DNA of 52,282 bases from Candidatus Eisenbacteria bacterium (lineage in GTDB: Bacteria; Orphanbacterota; Orphanbacteria; Orphanbacterales; Orphanbacteraceae). The stretch's first letter is position 1. Every line of letters begins with the position of its first letter. Made by a program: the position numbers and the translations under genes. Under the pieces are notes generated by a model. It did no database searches. It was not told the origin of the DNA and saw only the letters and a list, made by a program, of their open reading frames with translations. Shown here piece by piece: positions 42,747-50,392 of the stretch. The DNA lies in NCBI GenBank assembly GCA_016867715.1, contig VGIW01000015.1, positions 1 through 52,282 on the forward strand. The letters are read 5' to 3'.

Positions 42747-43007
42747 AGCCTGGATTATGCACGCGTTTCCTGCTGCGGCTGTGGATCTCCCTTCGCGCTT
42801 CCGCGCTCCGGGAGCTTCCTCGGCGACCCGTCCCCCCGGGACGGGTGCCCGCCTCGGTCGCGCGAGGAGACGCCTACGAGGCCTCCCTTCCGTCGCCGCT
42901 TCCTCAACGTAGTGCCGAGACTACGTTTCCGGGAGCGGCTCGTCCAGGTCGGCCTCTCGGCTCGCGGTCCGCATCCTCGCGACGGAAACGTGTGCATAAT
43001 CCAGGCT
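42747..43007. mobile_element. MITE-like element with 24-bp terminal inverted repeats
   Basis: The ends 42747-42770 and 42984-43007 are inverted copies of AGCCTGGATTATGCAC(G/A)CGTTTCC with one mismatch in 24 bases. The 261-bp interval carries no gene. Its left two-thirds match the repeat copies at 51665-51849 and 17338-17410, including GGGAGCTTCCTCGGCGACCC and CGCGCGAGGAGACGCC blocks. No clear target-site duplication is visible. Size, inverted ends and lack of coding capacity fit a miniature non-autonomous element. It lies between the RluA-family gene and rsbV. Confidence 0.7.
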
Positions 43008-43037
43008 TCCGATCCGTCCCTCGAACGCACTCCGTTT

Positions 43038-44045
43038 CTAGGATCGATGCCCGCCGCGCCGCTCCTCCCGCCGGAGGATCGAGAGGAGCCCCGCGAAGTC
43101 GCTCGGCGCTTCCGCCTCGAACGCCATCTCCGCGCCGGTGCGCGGATGCCGGAAGCGGAGCCGCCAGGCGTGGAGCGCTTGCCGGTCGATCGCTTCGAGC
43201 GCCCGCTCCGCCGAGCGACGGTGCTCGCTCGGCAGCGCCGCGAGCGCCTTCCGCCTCCCGCCGTACTCCGGATCGCCGAAGACCGGGTGCCCGGCGTGCG
43301 CGAAGTGGACCCGGATCTGATGCGTCCGCCCCGACTCGAGCGCCACCTCCGTGAGACAAGCGTAAAGGAAACGCTCCCGCGACGTAAACCGGGAAACCGC
43401 CTCCTTCCCCTTCTCCGTCACCGCCATCTTTTTCCGATCGCGCCGGGAGCGCCCGATCGGCGCGCGGATCACTCCCTTGTCGGGGGGAAAGCCCCAGACG
43501 ACGGCGAGGTACTGCCGTTCGACATCTCGTCTCTCGATCGCGCGCGAAAGCGCGAGGTGCGCCTCCCGGGTCTTCGCCGCGACGAGAAGTCCCGACGTGT
43601 CCTTGTCGAGCCGGTGAACGATCCCCGGTCGGACCGCCTCTCCGGCGTCGGAGAGGGTCCCGCACCGGGAGAGAAGCGCGTGCACGAGCGTTCCGGTGCG
43701 AACCCCCGCGCCCGGATGCACGACCATCCCCGCCGGCTTGACGACGACGATGAGGTCCTCATCCTCGTGGCGCACGTCGAGAGGGATCGCCTCCGGCACG
43801 AGGGCGGACGGCTCGGGAGGGGGGAGCGTTATCGTCACCGTCTCCCCCGCGGCGAGCTTGCGGCTCGCCCGCGCCGTCTTCCCGTCCACGAGGACCCTCC
43901 CCTCGCGGATCAGCTTCTGGCCGAAGGCGCGCGAGGGGAGCCCCGCGTCCTCCGCGAGAAACCGGTCGAGGCGGACCGCATCCCTCTCCGGAGGCACCAG
44001 GACCCTAACCGAGCGCGTCTCCTCCCGCATCCGTTTGCTTTCCAT
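43038..44045 (-). CDS. rluD: RluA-family (RluD-like) 23S rRNA pseudouridine synthase
   Basis: 335 residues from ATG 44045; a second in-frame ATG at 44030 is possible and both overlap lspA. An N-terminal S4 RNA-binding domain (VRLDRFLAEDAGLPSRAFGQKLIREGRVLVDGK) is followed by the synthase domain with the catalytic motif HRLDKDTSGLLVAAK (Asp nucleophile) and SGRTHQIRVHFAHAGHPVFGDPEYGG. The pairing lspA-rluD is common across bacteria. RluD modifies helix 69 of 23S rRNA; RluA/C-type specificity cannot be excluded from sequence alone. Confidence 0.92.
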   Translation of the reverse strand: MESKRMREETRSVRVLVPPERDAVRLDRFLAEDAGLPSRAFGQKLIREGRVLVDGKTARASRKLAAGETVTITLPPPEPSALVPEAIPLDVRHEDEDLIVVVKPAGMVVHPGAGVRTGTLVHALLSRCGTLSDAGEAVRPGIVHRLDKDTSGLLVAAKTREAHLALSRAIERRDVERQYLAVVWGFPPDKGVIRAPIGRSRRDRKKMAVTEKGKEAVSRFTSRERFLYACLTEVALESGRTHQIRVHFAHAGHPVFGDPEYGGRRKALAALPSEHRRSAERALEAIDRQALHAWRLRFRHPRTGAEMAFEAEAPSDFAGLLSILRREERRGGHRS

Positions 44046-44523
44046 CGAAAGGATCGCCGGATCTCATCGATAGGAGAAAGAAGAGGGCGACGCCGGCGAC
44101 GACCCAGGCGTCCGCCAGGTTGAACACCGGCCAGCGAAGGTCGCCGACGCCGACATCGAGAAAATCGATCACGCGTCCGAAGCGGAGGCGGTCGATCAGG
44201 TTGCCGATCGCGCCGCCGAGAACGAGGCCGATCGCCGTCCGCCCGCCCGGCGTGCGGATCCGCCCGCGCGCGGCGAGATAACCGAGCACGGCGACCGCCG
44301 CGATCGAGAGGACGGTGTAGAGGTTCCCGTGGTCGCGGAAGAGGCCGAACGCCCCGCCGGGATTCTGAACATGCGTGATCCGGAAGACGTCGCCGGCGAC
44401 AGGGACCGAACGGCCGAGATCCAGCCTGGAGGCGACGATCGCCTTCGCGGCTTGGTCGAGGAGGAGCGCGCCCGCCCCGACGAGAACGGAAAAGAGAAGC
44501 CCGAGACGGGCCGGGGTCTTCAC
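44005..44523 (-). CDS. lspA: Lipoprotein signal peptidase (signal peptidase II)
   Basis: 172 residues from the GTG at 44523, which overlaps the upstream stop (GTGA). Four membrane helices and the conserved catalytic Asp residues in GGAIGNLIDRLRFGRVIDFLD and FNLADAWV, with the NPGGAFGLF loop (NPGxAFG consensus). LspA removes lipoprotein signal peptides at the inner membrane; several lipoproteins in this window (SpoIID, sulfatase-fold) would be substrates. The 3' end overlaps rluD by 41 bases. Confidence 0.95.
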   Translation of the reverse strand: MKTPARLGLLFSVLVGAGALLLDQAAKAIVASRLDLGRSVPVAGDVFRITHVQNPGGAFGLFRDHGNLYTVLSIAAVAVLGYLAARGRIRTPGGRTAIGLVLGGAIGNLIDRLRFGRVIDFLDVGVGDLRWPVFNLADAWVVAGVALFFLLSMRSGDPFDGKQTDAGGDALG

Positions 44524-44894
44524 GGTCCCGATTGCCCTTCCTTCTCCTTGCACGCGGCGCAAAGACGCGCGTGGGGAACGATCTCGAGTCGCCCCTCGGG
44601 GATCGGCTCCCCGCAATCCTCGCAGATCCCGTACGTTCCGACGCGGATCCGCTCGAGCGCCTGATCGATATGATAGAGAAGACGCGTATCGCGGGAGGCG
44701 AAGTGGAACGCCTTCTCCCGCTCCATCGCGTCGGTCCCGAGATCCGCCATGTGGAACGAATAGGCGGAGAGATCGCCCGCGGCGTCCCTCTGCGTCTGGT
44801 TCGACGACGACTGATGCCGCTCGAGAGCGCGGAGCAGCTTCGCGCGCTCCTCGAGGAGGCGCTCCTCGAAGTGCGCGAGTTCCTTCTTGTTCAC
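44520..44894 (-). CDS. DksA/TraR-family C4 zinc-finger protein
   Basis: 124 residues from the GTG at 44894 overlapping the ileS stop (GTGA). An N-terminal coiled coil (LAHFEERLLEERAKLLRALERHQ...) precedes a C4 zinc finger CEDCGEPIPEGRLEIVPHARLCAAC. DksA-like proteins enter the RNA polymerase secondary channel, often with ppGpp. The coiled-coil tip does not show the DxxDxA motif of E. coli DksA clearly, so function as a transcription regulator is probable but not certain. Position between ileS and lspA is common in many phyla. Confidence 0.88.
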   Translation of the reverse strand: MNKKELAHFEERLLEERAKLLRALERHQSSSNQTQRDAAGDLSAYSFHMADLGTDAMEREKAFHFASRDTRLLYHIDQALERIRVGTYGICEDCGEPIPEGRLEIVPHARLCAACKEKEGQSGP

Positions 44895-47800
44895 CTCTTG
44901 TCCCCTTCGCTTTCCGTCCGGCCGGCCGCCGCCGGGGAAACCCGCGAGACGGCGATCCGGGCCGGCTCGCCGTTCAGATCCCACTCCTGGGCGCTCTCCC
45001 CCCGCGCCTCGCCCCGCTCGAGGGAGACGGTGAGAGTGTCCGAGCGGATCTGATCGGAATGACGGTCCACGGCACGCGCGAGCCGATCGCTCCCCTCGTA
45101 CACGACGCGGACTCGATCGACGACCTCGAACCCGGCTTCTTTACGCATGAATTGAATCTTGTTCACCATCTCTCGGGCGAATCCCTCCATGAGAAGGTCC
45201 TCGTCGAGAGACGTATCGAGGAAAAGAACCGTGCGCTCTCCCCGTTCCATTTCGTAGGTACCGGCCCCCTTCTCCTCCGTCTCGAGATGCGAGGGGCCGA
45301 GGAGGACCGCCTGCCCGTCCACCTCGATCTCCCCTCTCCCCTCGTCCCGAATCCGCCGCACCGCCTCGGAGGGGAGGGCGCGGATCGCCGCGGCGACCTT
45401 TCCCGCGAGAGGGCCGAACTCGGGGCCGAGAACGGAGAAGACCGGCTTCGCCGAGAGGCGGAGAAGGGGACCCGCGTCCCTCGCGATCTCGAGCGCGCGG
45501 GCGTTCAGCTCCTCGCGCACCGGCCCCAGCATCCGCTCGAGCCGGCGGATCGACTCCTCGTCGGGTAGGACGACCACGATGCGCCGCACCGGCTGGCGGG
45601 TCTTGATCGATCTTCGCATCCGAACCGCGCGGCCGAGGTTCGCGACCTCGCGCGAGAGATCGACCGCCGCCTCGAGGTCCGCGTCGATCCGCGTCCCGTC
45701 CGGTTCGGGGTACGACGCGAGATGAACCGACTCCGGCTCGTTCGGATGGAAAGGCGGGACGAGGGCGCGATAGACCTCTTCGCTCACGAACGGGACGATC
45801 GGAGCGAGGAGCTTCGAGAGGACGACGAGCGTCTCGTAAAGCGTCTCGAACGCGGCGCGCTTCTCGGCGTCCATGCCGCTCTTCCAGAAACGCTTCCGGT
45901 TCCGCCGCACGTACCAATTGCTGAGGTCGTCGATGACGAACTCCTGGAGGGCGCGCCCGGCCCGCGTGAGATCGTATCGGTCGAGCGCGGCCCCGGCCTC
46001 GCGAGAGGCCCTGTCGAGGCGCGAGAGGACCCAGCGGTCCATATCGGTCCGGCCCGATTCCCTCTCGCCGCGCGCGGACGGGTCGAACCGATCGAGCGAC
46101 GCGTAGAGAAGAAAGAACGAGAGCGTGTTCCGGAGCGTGTCGACGAACGGGTATCCCACCTCGCGCACCGTTCCGACGCTGAAGCGGCGCGGCACCCAGA
46201 GCGGCTGGCTCCAGACGAGGTACCACCGGAGAGCGTCGGCGCCGTATTTTCTCAGGATCTCCCACGGATCGACGACGTTCCCCTTCGTCTTCGACATCTT
46301 CTTCCCTTCCTCGTCGAGCACGAGGCCGATGACGAAGCAGCTCTTGTACGAGCTCGTTCCGGAAACGTGCGTGCTGATCGCGAGGAGGGAATGGAACCAG
46401 CCGCGCGTCTGATCGGTCCCCTCGCAGATGAACTCGGCGGGGAACTGGTCGGCGAACAACCCCTCCTCATCGAAGGGGAAGCGGTACTGCGCGTAGGGCA
46501 TGCAGCCGGAATCGAACCAGACATCGATCACTTCCGGCACGCGCTTCATCGCACCGGCGCACGCCTCGCAGCGGATCTCGACCCGATCCGCCCACGGCCG
46601 GTGGAGATCGATCGGCTCGGGAAGGGGCGCGGTCGCGCGCCGGCGGAGATCCTCGACGCCGCCGACGGACGCGGTTTCCCCGCACGAGGCGCACCGCCAG
46701 ATGTTGAGCGGCGTTCCCCAGAAGCGGTCGCGGGAAAGACACCAGTCGACGTTGTTCTCGAGCCACTTGCCGAAGCGGTTCTGCCCGAGCTCGGGCGGGT
46801 ACCACGCGATTCGTGTGTTCTCCTCCACGAGCCGATCGCGGTAGGCGGTCGTCCGGATGAACCAACTCGCCCGCGCGAAGTAGAGGAGCGGCGTCGCGCA
46901 GCGCCAGCAGTGCGGATAGCTGTGCGTGGTCCGCTCCTCGCGAAAGAGAAGGCCGCGCGCAACGAGGTTCCGAATGATCTCCGGATCCGCCTCCTTCACC
47001 GGGCGCCCGGCCCACTCGGTCACCGACTCGACGAAGCGGCCGGTCGCGTCGACGAGCGAGATGACCGGAAGCCCCTCTTCCTGGCCGATCCGATAGTCGT
47101 CCTCGCCGTACGCGGGGGCGATGTGAACGATGCCGGTCCCCTCCTCGAGCGACACGAAGTCCGCCGCGATCACGCGCCACGCGCGCGGGTCTTCCTCTGC
47201 GTAGGGAAAGAGCCTCTCGTAGCGCATCCCGACGAGATCGGCCCCGCGAAACCGCCGCGCGATCCTCGGCGCGTTCTTGAACACAAGCGAGAGACGCGCT
47301 TCGGCGAGGATGAGCGTCTCCCCCTCTCCCTCGACCTCGACGTACGTTTCCGCCGGCGCGACGGCGATCGCCGCGTTCGAGGGGAGGGTCCACGGGGTCG
47401 TCGTCCACGCGAGGAAGCTCCGGCCCTGCTCTCCCAGGACGCGCATCCGGATCGTGATCGAGGGATCGATCACGTCCGCGTACCCCTGCGAAACCTCGTG
47501 GCTCGAGAGAGGCGTTCCGCAGCGCGGGCAGTACGGAACCACCTTGTGCCCCTCGTAGATCAGCCCGGCGTCCCAGAAGCGCTTCAAAACCGCCCAAACC
47601 GACTCGATGTATTCGTTCGTGCAGGTCACGTACGGGTTCTTCATGTCCACCCAGAAGCCGATCCGGTCGGACATCCGCTCCCATTCCTCGGAGAAGCGGA
47701 AGACCCGCTCGCGACACTTTTGATTGAAACGATCGATTCCGTATTGTTCGATCTGTCCTTTGTTCGTGAAGCCGAGCTCTTTCTCCACCTCGATCTCGAC

Positions 47801-48082
47801 GGGAAGGCCGTGCGTGTCCCACCCGCCCTTCCGAACGACGCGGAACCCTTGCATGGTCCGGAAACGGCAGACGAGATCCTTCACGATGCGGCCCGCGGCA
47901 TGGTGGATGCCGGGAAGGGCGTTCGCCGTCGGCGGGCCCTCGTAGAAGACGAAGCTCCTCGCGGCCGGGCGCTCGACGCTCTTCCGGAAGATCTCCCGCT
48001 CCTTCCAGAAGCGGAGGATCTCCTCTTCGCGTTCGGGGACCGGCGCGGGGTTCGGCTCGGGGAAGCGGGATCGTTCGGTCAT
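44891..48082 (-). CDS. ileS: Isoleucyl-tRNA synthetase, eukaryote-like (IleS2) type
   Basis: 1,063 residues from ATG 48082 (GGAGGA upstream). Class I motifs: YEGPPTANALPGIHHAAGR (HIGH region) and KKMSKTKGNVVDP (KMSKS). An editing CP1 domain contains WTTTPWTLPSNAAIAV and GTGIVHIAPAYGEDDYRIG. CxxC pairs (CPRCG, CASCGE, CEAC) suggest zinc sites. Length and motif style correspond to the longer archaeal/eukaryote-like IleS2 clade, which in known members is less sensitive to mupirocin. Charges tRNA-Ile in the cytoplasm. It is followed by dksA/traR-like and lspA genes with 4-base overlaps. Confidence 0.95.
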   Translation of the reverse strand: MTERSRFPEPNPAPVPEREEEILRFWKEREIFRKSVERPAARSFVFYEGPPTANALPGIHHAAGRIVKDLVCRFRTMQGFRVVRKGGWDTHGLPVEIEVEKELGFTNKGQIEQYGIDRFNQKCRERVFRFSEEWERMSDRIGFWVDMKNPYVTCTNEYIESVWAVLKRFWDAGLIYEGHKVVPYCPRCGTPLSSHEVSQGYADVIDPSITIRMRVLGEQGRSFLAWTTTPWTLPSNAAIAVAPAETYVEVEGEGETLILAEARLSLVFKNAPRIARRFRGADLVGMRYERLFPYAEEDPRAWRVIAADFVSLEEGTGIVHIAPAYGEDDYRIGQEEGLPVISLVDATGRFVESVTEWAGRPVKEADPEIIRNLVARGLLFREERTTHSYPHCWRCATPLLYFARASWFIRTTAYRDRLVEENTRIAWYPPELGQNRFGKWLENNVDWCLSRDRFWGTPLNIWRCASCGETASVGGVEDLRRRATAPLPEPIDLHRPWADRVEIRCEACAGAMKRVPEVIDVWFDSGCMPYAQYRFPFDEEGLFADQFPAEFICEGTDQTRGWFHSLLAISTHVSGTSSYKSCFVIGLVLDEEGKKMSKTKGNVVDPWEILRKYGADALRWYLVWSQPLWVPRRFSVGTVREVGYPFVDTLRNTLSFFLLYASLDRFDPSARGERESGRTDMDRWVLSRLDRASREAGAALDRYDLTRAGRALQEFVIDDLSNWYVRRNRKRFWKSGMDAEKRAAFETLYETLVVLSKLLAPIVPFVSEEVYRALVPPFHPNEPESVHLASYPEPDGTRIDADLEAAVDLSREVANLGRAVRMRRSIKTRQPVRRIVVVLPDEESIRRLERMLGPVREELNARALEIARDAGPLLRLSAKPVFSVLGPEFGPLAGKVAAAIRALPSEAVRRIRDEGRGEIEVDGQAVLLGPSHLETEEKGAGTYEMERGERTVLFLDTSLDEDLLMEGFAREMVNKIQFMRKEAGFEVVDRVRVVYEGSDRLARAVDRHSDQIRSDTLTVSLERGEARGESAQEWDLNGEPARIAVSRVSPAAAGRTESEGDKR

Positions 48083-48122
48083 GATGTTTCGCGGGTCCTC
48101 CGGCGAAACGCCGCGCGCATCG

Positions 48123-48758
48123 CTACGAGGTTTCGCCGGCGCTCCGGGCGGCCTCCTCGGACCCGGGGAACGCCTCGCGCTCCCCGGGGACGGCGGACGG
48201 CGGGCGCGCGCCGGCGCTCTCCTCGGAAGGCTCTCCGCGCATGAGATGGAGATCCTCGAACAGCTCGCGCTGGAGCTCCTCGAGACGGCGGAGATCCTCC
48301 TCGCCCTCGTACTCGTTTCTTTTGAGGTCAAGCATCTTGAGCTGGGTCTCCACGAGAAGGCGGAAGCGAGCGAGGAAGTCCCGCCTCTGCTTCGCGAGAT
48401 CGACCAGATCGCCCCGCACGCTCTCGAGGATGCCGCGCGCGGTCTGGACCGCCTTCTGCGCCCTGAGGTCCGCGTCCTTGAGTCGGATCTCGACCTCCTG
48501 ATCCGCGTTCTTCTTCGTGTCGCGGGCGACCTTCTCCGCGGTCACAAGAGCGTTCCGCAGGGCTTCCTCGATCCTGCGGTAGTTCTCGAGCTGAATGTCC
48601 GACGTGGCGATCCGATCGCGGAGCACCCGGTTCTCCTGCACGACCTCCTCGACCTCGTCGGCGACCATTTCGAGGAACGAGGCGACCTCCTGCTCGTCGA
48701 GCCCGCGCAGCGCCTTTCGGAACGTCTGCTTCCGAATGTCGAGGGGAGAGATCTTCAT
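48123..48758 (-). CDS. DivIVA-domain protein
   Basis: 211 residues from ATG 48758 with GGAGGGAG upstream. The start ISPLDIRKQTFRKALRGLDEQEVASFLEMVADEVEE is the DivIVA membrane-curvature-sensing motif, followed by a long coiled coil (residues 30-165) and a disordered Pro/Ser/Glu-rich tail. DivIVA scaffolds bind the inner membrane at poles or septum and recruit cell-growth or division proteins. In Gram-negative relatives the homologue's role is less defined. It lies in the usual neighbourhood (yggS-yggT-divIVA-ileS). Confidence 0.9.
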   Translation of the reverse strand: MKISPLDIRKQTFRKALRGLDEQEVASFLEMVADEVEEVVQENRVLRDRIATSDIQLENYRRIEEALRNALVTAEKVARDTKKNADQEVEIRLKDADLRAQKAVQTARGILESVRGDLVDLAKQRRDFLARFRLLVETQLKMLDLKRNEYEGEEDLRRLEELQRELFEDLHLMRGEPSEESAGARPPSAVPGEREAFPGSEEAARSAGETS

Positions 48759-48882
48759 GACGCGGCTCCCTCCTATTCGTCCGTCTCCCGGTCGTTTCGC
48801 AGAAACCTCAGCCTATCCGAATTCGCGCCCCCGGCCAAGCGAAATCCTGCGAGGAGAGCGGTTCGGGGCGGCGGCACGGCCC

Positions 48883-49476
48883 TCAGGCTCTCAAAAAGAA
48901 GGCGAGGATCGCCCCCTTGAGGAGGTGGAGGAGTACGAACACGAGAAGCGGGGAAAGGTCGAGCATTCCGAGAGGCGGGAGGATCCCTCGGACCGGGGCG
49001 AGCAGCGGCTCGGTCGCCGCGTAGAGGAAGCGAGTGAAGCGACCTCCGCCGTACGGCCCGACGCGGAACCAGGAGAGCAAGATGCGAAGGATGAGAAGGG
49101 TCGTGTAGACCGAGACAAGCCCGCAGAGCAGGCGGCCGATCGCCTCGAGGAGCGCGCCGCTCGAAAGAGCGGCCGCGGCGCGGAAGAGCTCGCCGAGAGT
49201 GTCGTTCGTCACGCCGACCGCGAAGTAGGCGGCGAGGAGGACGGCCATCATCGCCAGAACGGTCGCCACCGCCCCCGAGGTTCCCGGGGGGAGCATCGCG
49301 CGGATCGGGAGAACGAGGAAGTCGCTCGCCCGCGCGATGCGGTGGCGAACGGAGCGCGTCCCGAAGCGGAAACGCTCCGGCCGGAGAAGGAGGCGAAGGA
49401 CGAGAAGGGAGAGGAATGCGAAGGCGAGCGCGCGGACGGCGAGATGCGCGACTCGAAGAATATCTGAACTATTCAT
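48883..49476 (-). CDS. YggT-family membrane protein
   Basis: 197 residues from ATG 49476 (GAGGTTGAACC upstream). Four to five membrane helices with two YggT repeats: one near residues 10-95 and a better conserved second copy (LLCGLVSVYTTLLILRILLSWFRVGP, FLYAATEPLLAPVRGILPPLGMLDLSPLLVFVLL). Function is poorly known; the plant and cyanobacterial homologues affect chloroplast and nucleoid distribution, and the bacterial genes usually sit between yggS and divIVA, as here. Confidence 0.9.
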   Translation of the reverse strand: MNSSDILRVAHLAVRALAFAFLSLLVLRLLLRPERFRFGTRSVRHRIARASDFLVLPIRAMLPPGTSGAVATVLAMMAVLLAAYFAVGVTNDTLGELFRAAAALSSGALLEAIGRLLCGLVSVYTTLLILRILLSWFRVGPYGGGRFTRFLYAATEPLLAPVRGILPPLGMLDLSPLLVFVLLHLLKGAILAFFLRA

Positions 49477-49570
49477 GGTTCAACCTCGCGGAACCTGTTC
49501 TTCTCGCGGACATTGTGACGAACACCATCTTCCCCAAGCGTGTCTGTCACCATCTATGGACCCGGCTTGC

Positions 49571-50257
49571 TCACGCCCGCTCTCCGAAGATCGCGGTCCC
49601 CACGCGGACCATCGTCGCCCCCTCCTCGACCGCGATCTCGAAGTCTCCCGACATCCCCATCGAGAGATGGCGCATCGCGATCCCGCCGACCGGATCCGAG
49701 CGGAGCGCGTCGAAGAGGCGGCGGAGCGAGCGGAACGCGGCGCGGATTCTCTCCGCGTCGCCGGTGAGCGGCCCGATCGTCATGAGCCCGTCCGGAAGGA
49801 TGCCGGGAAGCTCCGCGATCCCATCGAGTATCGCCCGCACCCCCTCCGGATCGACGCCCGCCTTCGATTCCTCGCCGGAGACGTTCACCTCGACGAGAAC
49901 CGGGATCTTCCTCCCGGCCGCCTCCGCTCGGCGCGAGACCGCCTCGGCGAGCCGAACGGAGTCGATCGACTGGATTCGGTCGAACAGCTCCACCGCCTTC
50001 CCCGCCTTGTTTCTCTGGAGACTCCCCACCATGTGGCGTTCGGGACCGGCGAGGATCTCCGGCCATTTCGACTCCGCTTCTTGCACCCGGTTCTCTCCGA
50101 TCGCGGGCGCGCCCGCGCGGATCGCCTCGTTGATCCGATCGGGCGGAACGTTCTTCGTCACCGCGACGAGAAGGACCGCTCCCGGATCGCGCCCCGCGCG
50201 CGCGGCGGCGGCGGCGATTCGATCCCGGACTCTGCGGAGATTCTCCTCGATTCCCAC
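49571..50257 (-). CDS. YggS-family pyridoxal-phosphate-binding protein (PLPBP)
   Basis: 228 residues from the GTG at 50257, chosen for the GGGAGGTGACGGC ribosome site; the frame stays open upstream to 50287. A TIM-barrel with the PLP lysine in VLLVAVTKNVPPDRI, then GAPAIGENRVQEAESK, HMVGSLQRNKA, VEVNVSGEESKAGV and LSMGMSGDFEIAVEEGATMVRVGTAIFG. It buffers cytosolic pyridoxal phosphate and influences amino-acid and cofactor homeostasis; it has no demonstrated racemase activity. First gene of the minus-strand run, with its own promoter. Confidence 0.93.
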   Translation of the reverse strand: MGIEENLRRVRDRIAAAAARAGRDPGAVLLVAVTKNVPPDRINEAIRAGAPAIGENRVQEAESKWPEILAGPERHMVGSLQRNKAGKAVELFDRIQSIDSVRLAEAVSRRAEAAGRKIPVLVEVNVSGEESKAGVDPEGVRAILDGIAELPGILPDGLMTIGPLTGDAERIRAAFRSLRRLFDALRSDPVGGIAMRHLSMGMSGDFEIAVEEGATMVRVGTAIFGERA

Positions 50258-50277
50258 GCCGTCACCTCCCGCGCCGC

Positions 50278-50306
50278 AGGGTACCATCGGCCGCCGGGCG
50301 CCGCAA
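50278..50306 (-). promoter_or_regulatory. Possible promoter for yggS
   Basis: Minus strand TTGCGG (50301-50306), 17-base spacer, TACCCT (50278-50283), about 30 bases before the GTG at 50257. Confidence 0.4.
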
Positions 50307-50392
50307 CCCGGTGCCGCCCGGAACCTTCAGAGGCCCCCGGTGTGTCGGGAGAGGCGCTTCGAGAGGGGACGAAAGGGGCGTTCTGAGGTAGG

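Noticed and set aside
42747-43007. Insertion sequence with a transposase
   Set aside because: The element is only 261 bp and all frames are short; no transposase motif is visible, so it is called MITE-like.
39662-48244. Long plus-strand frames opposite the phosphatase, ABC, RluA-family and IleS genes
   Set aside because: All lie antisense to clearly recognised families and show only charged low-complexity sequence.
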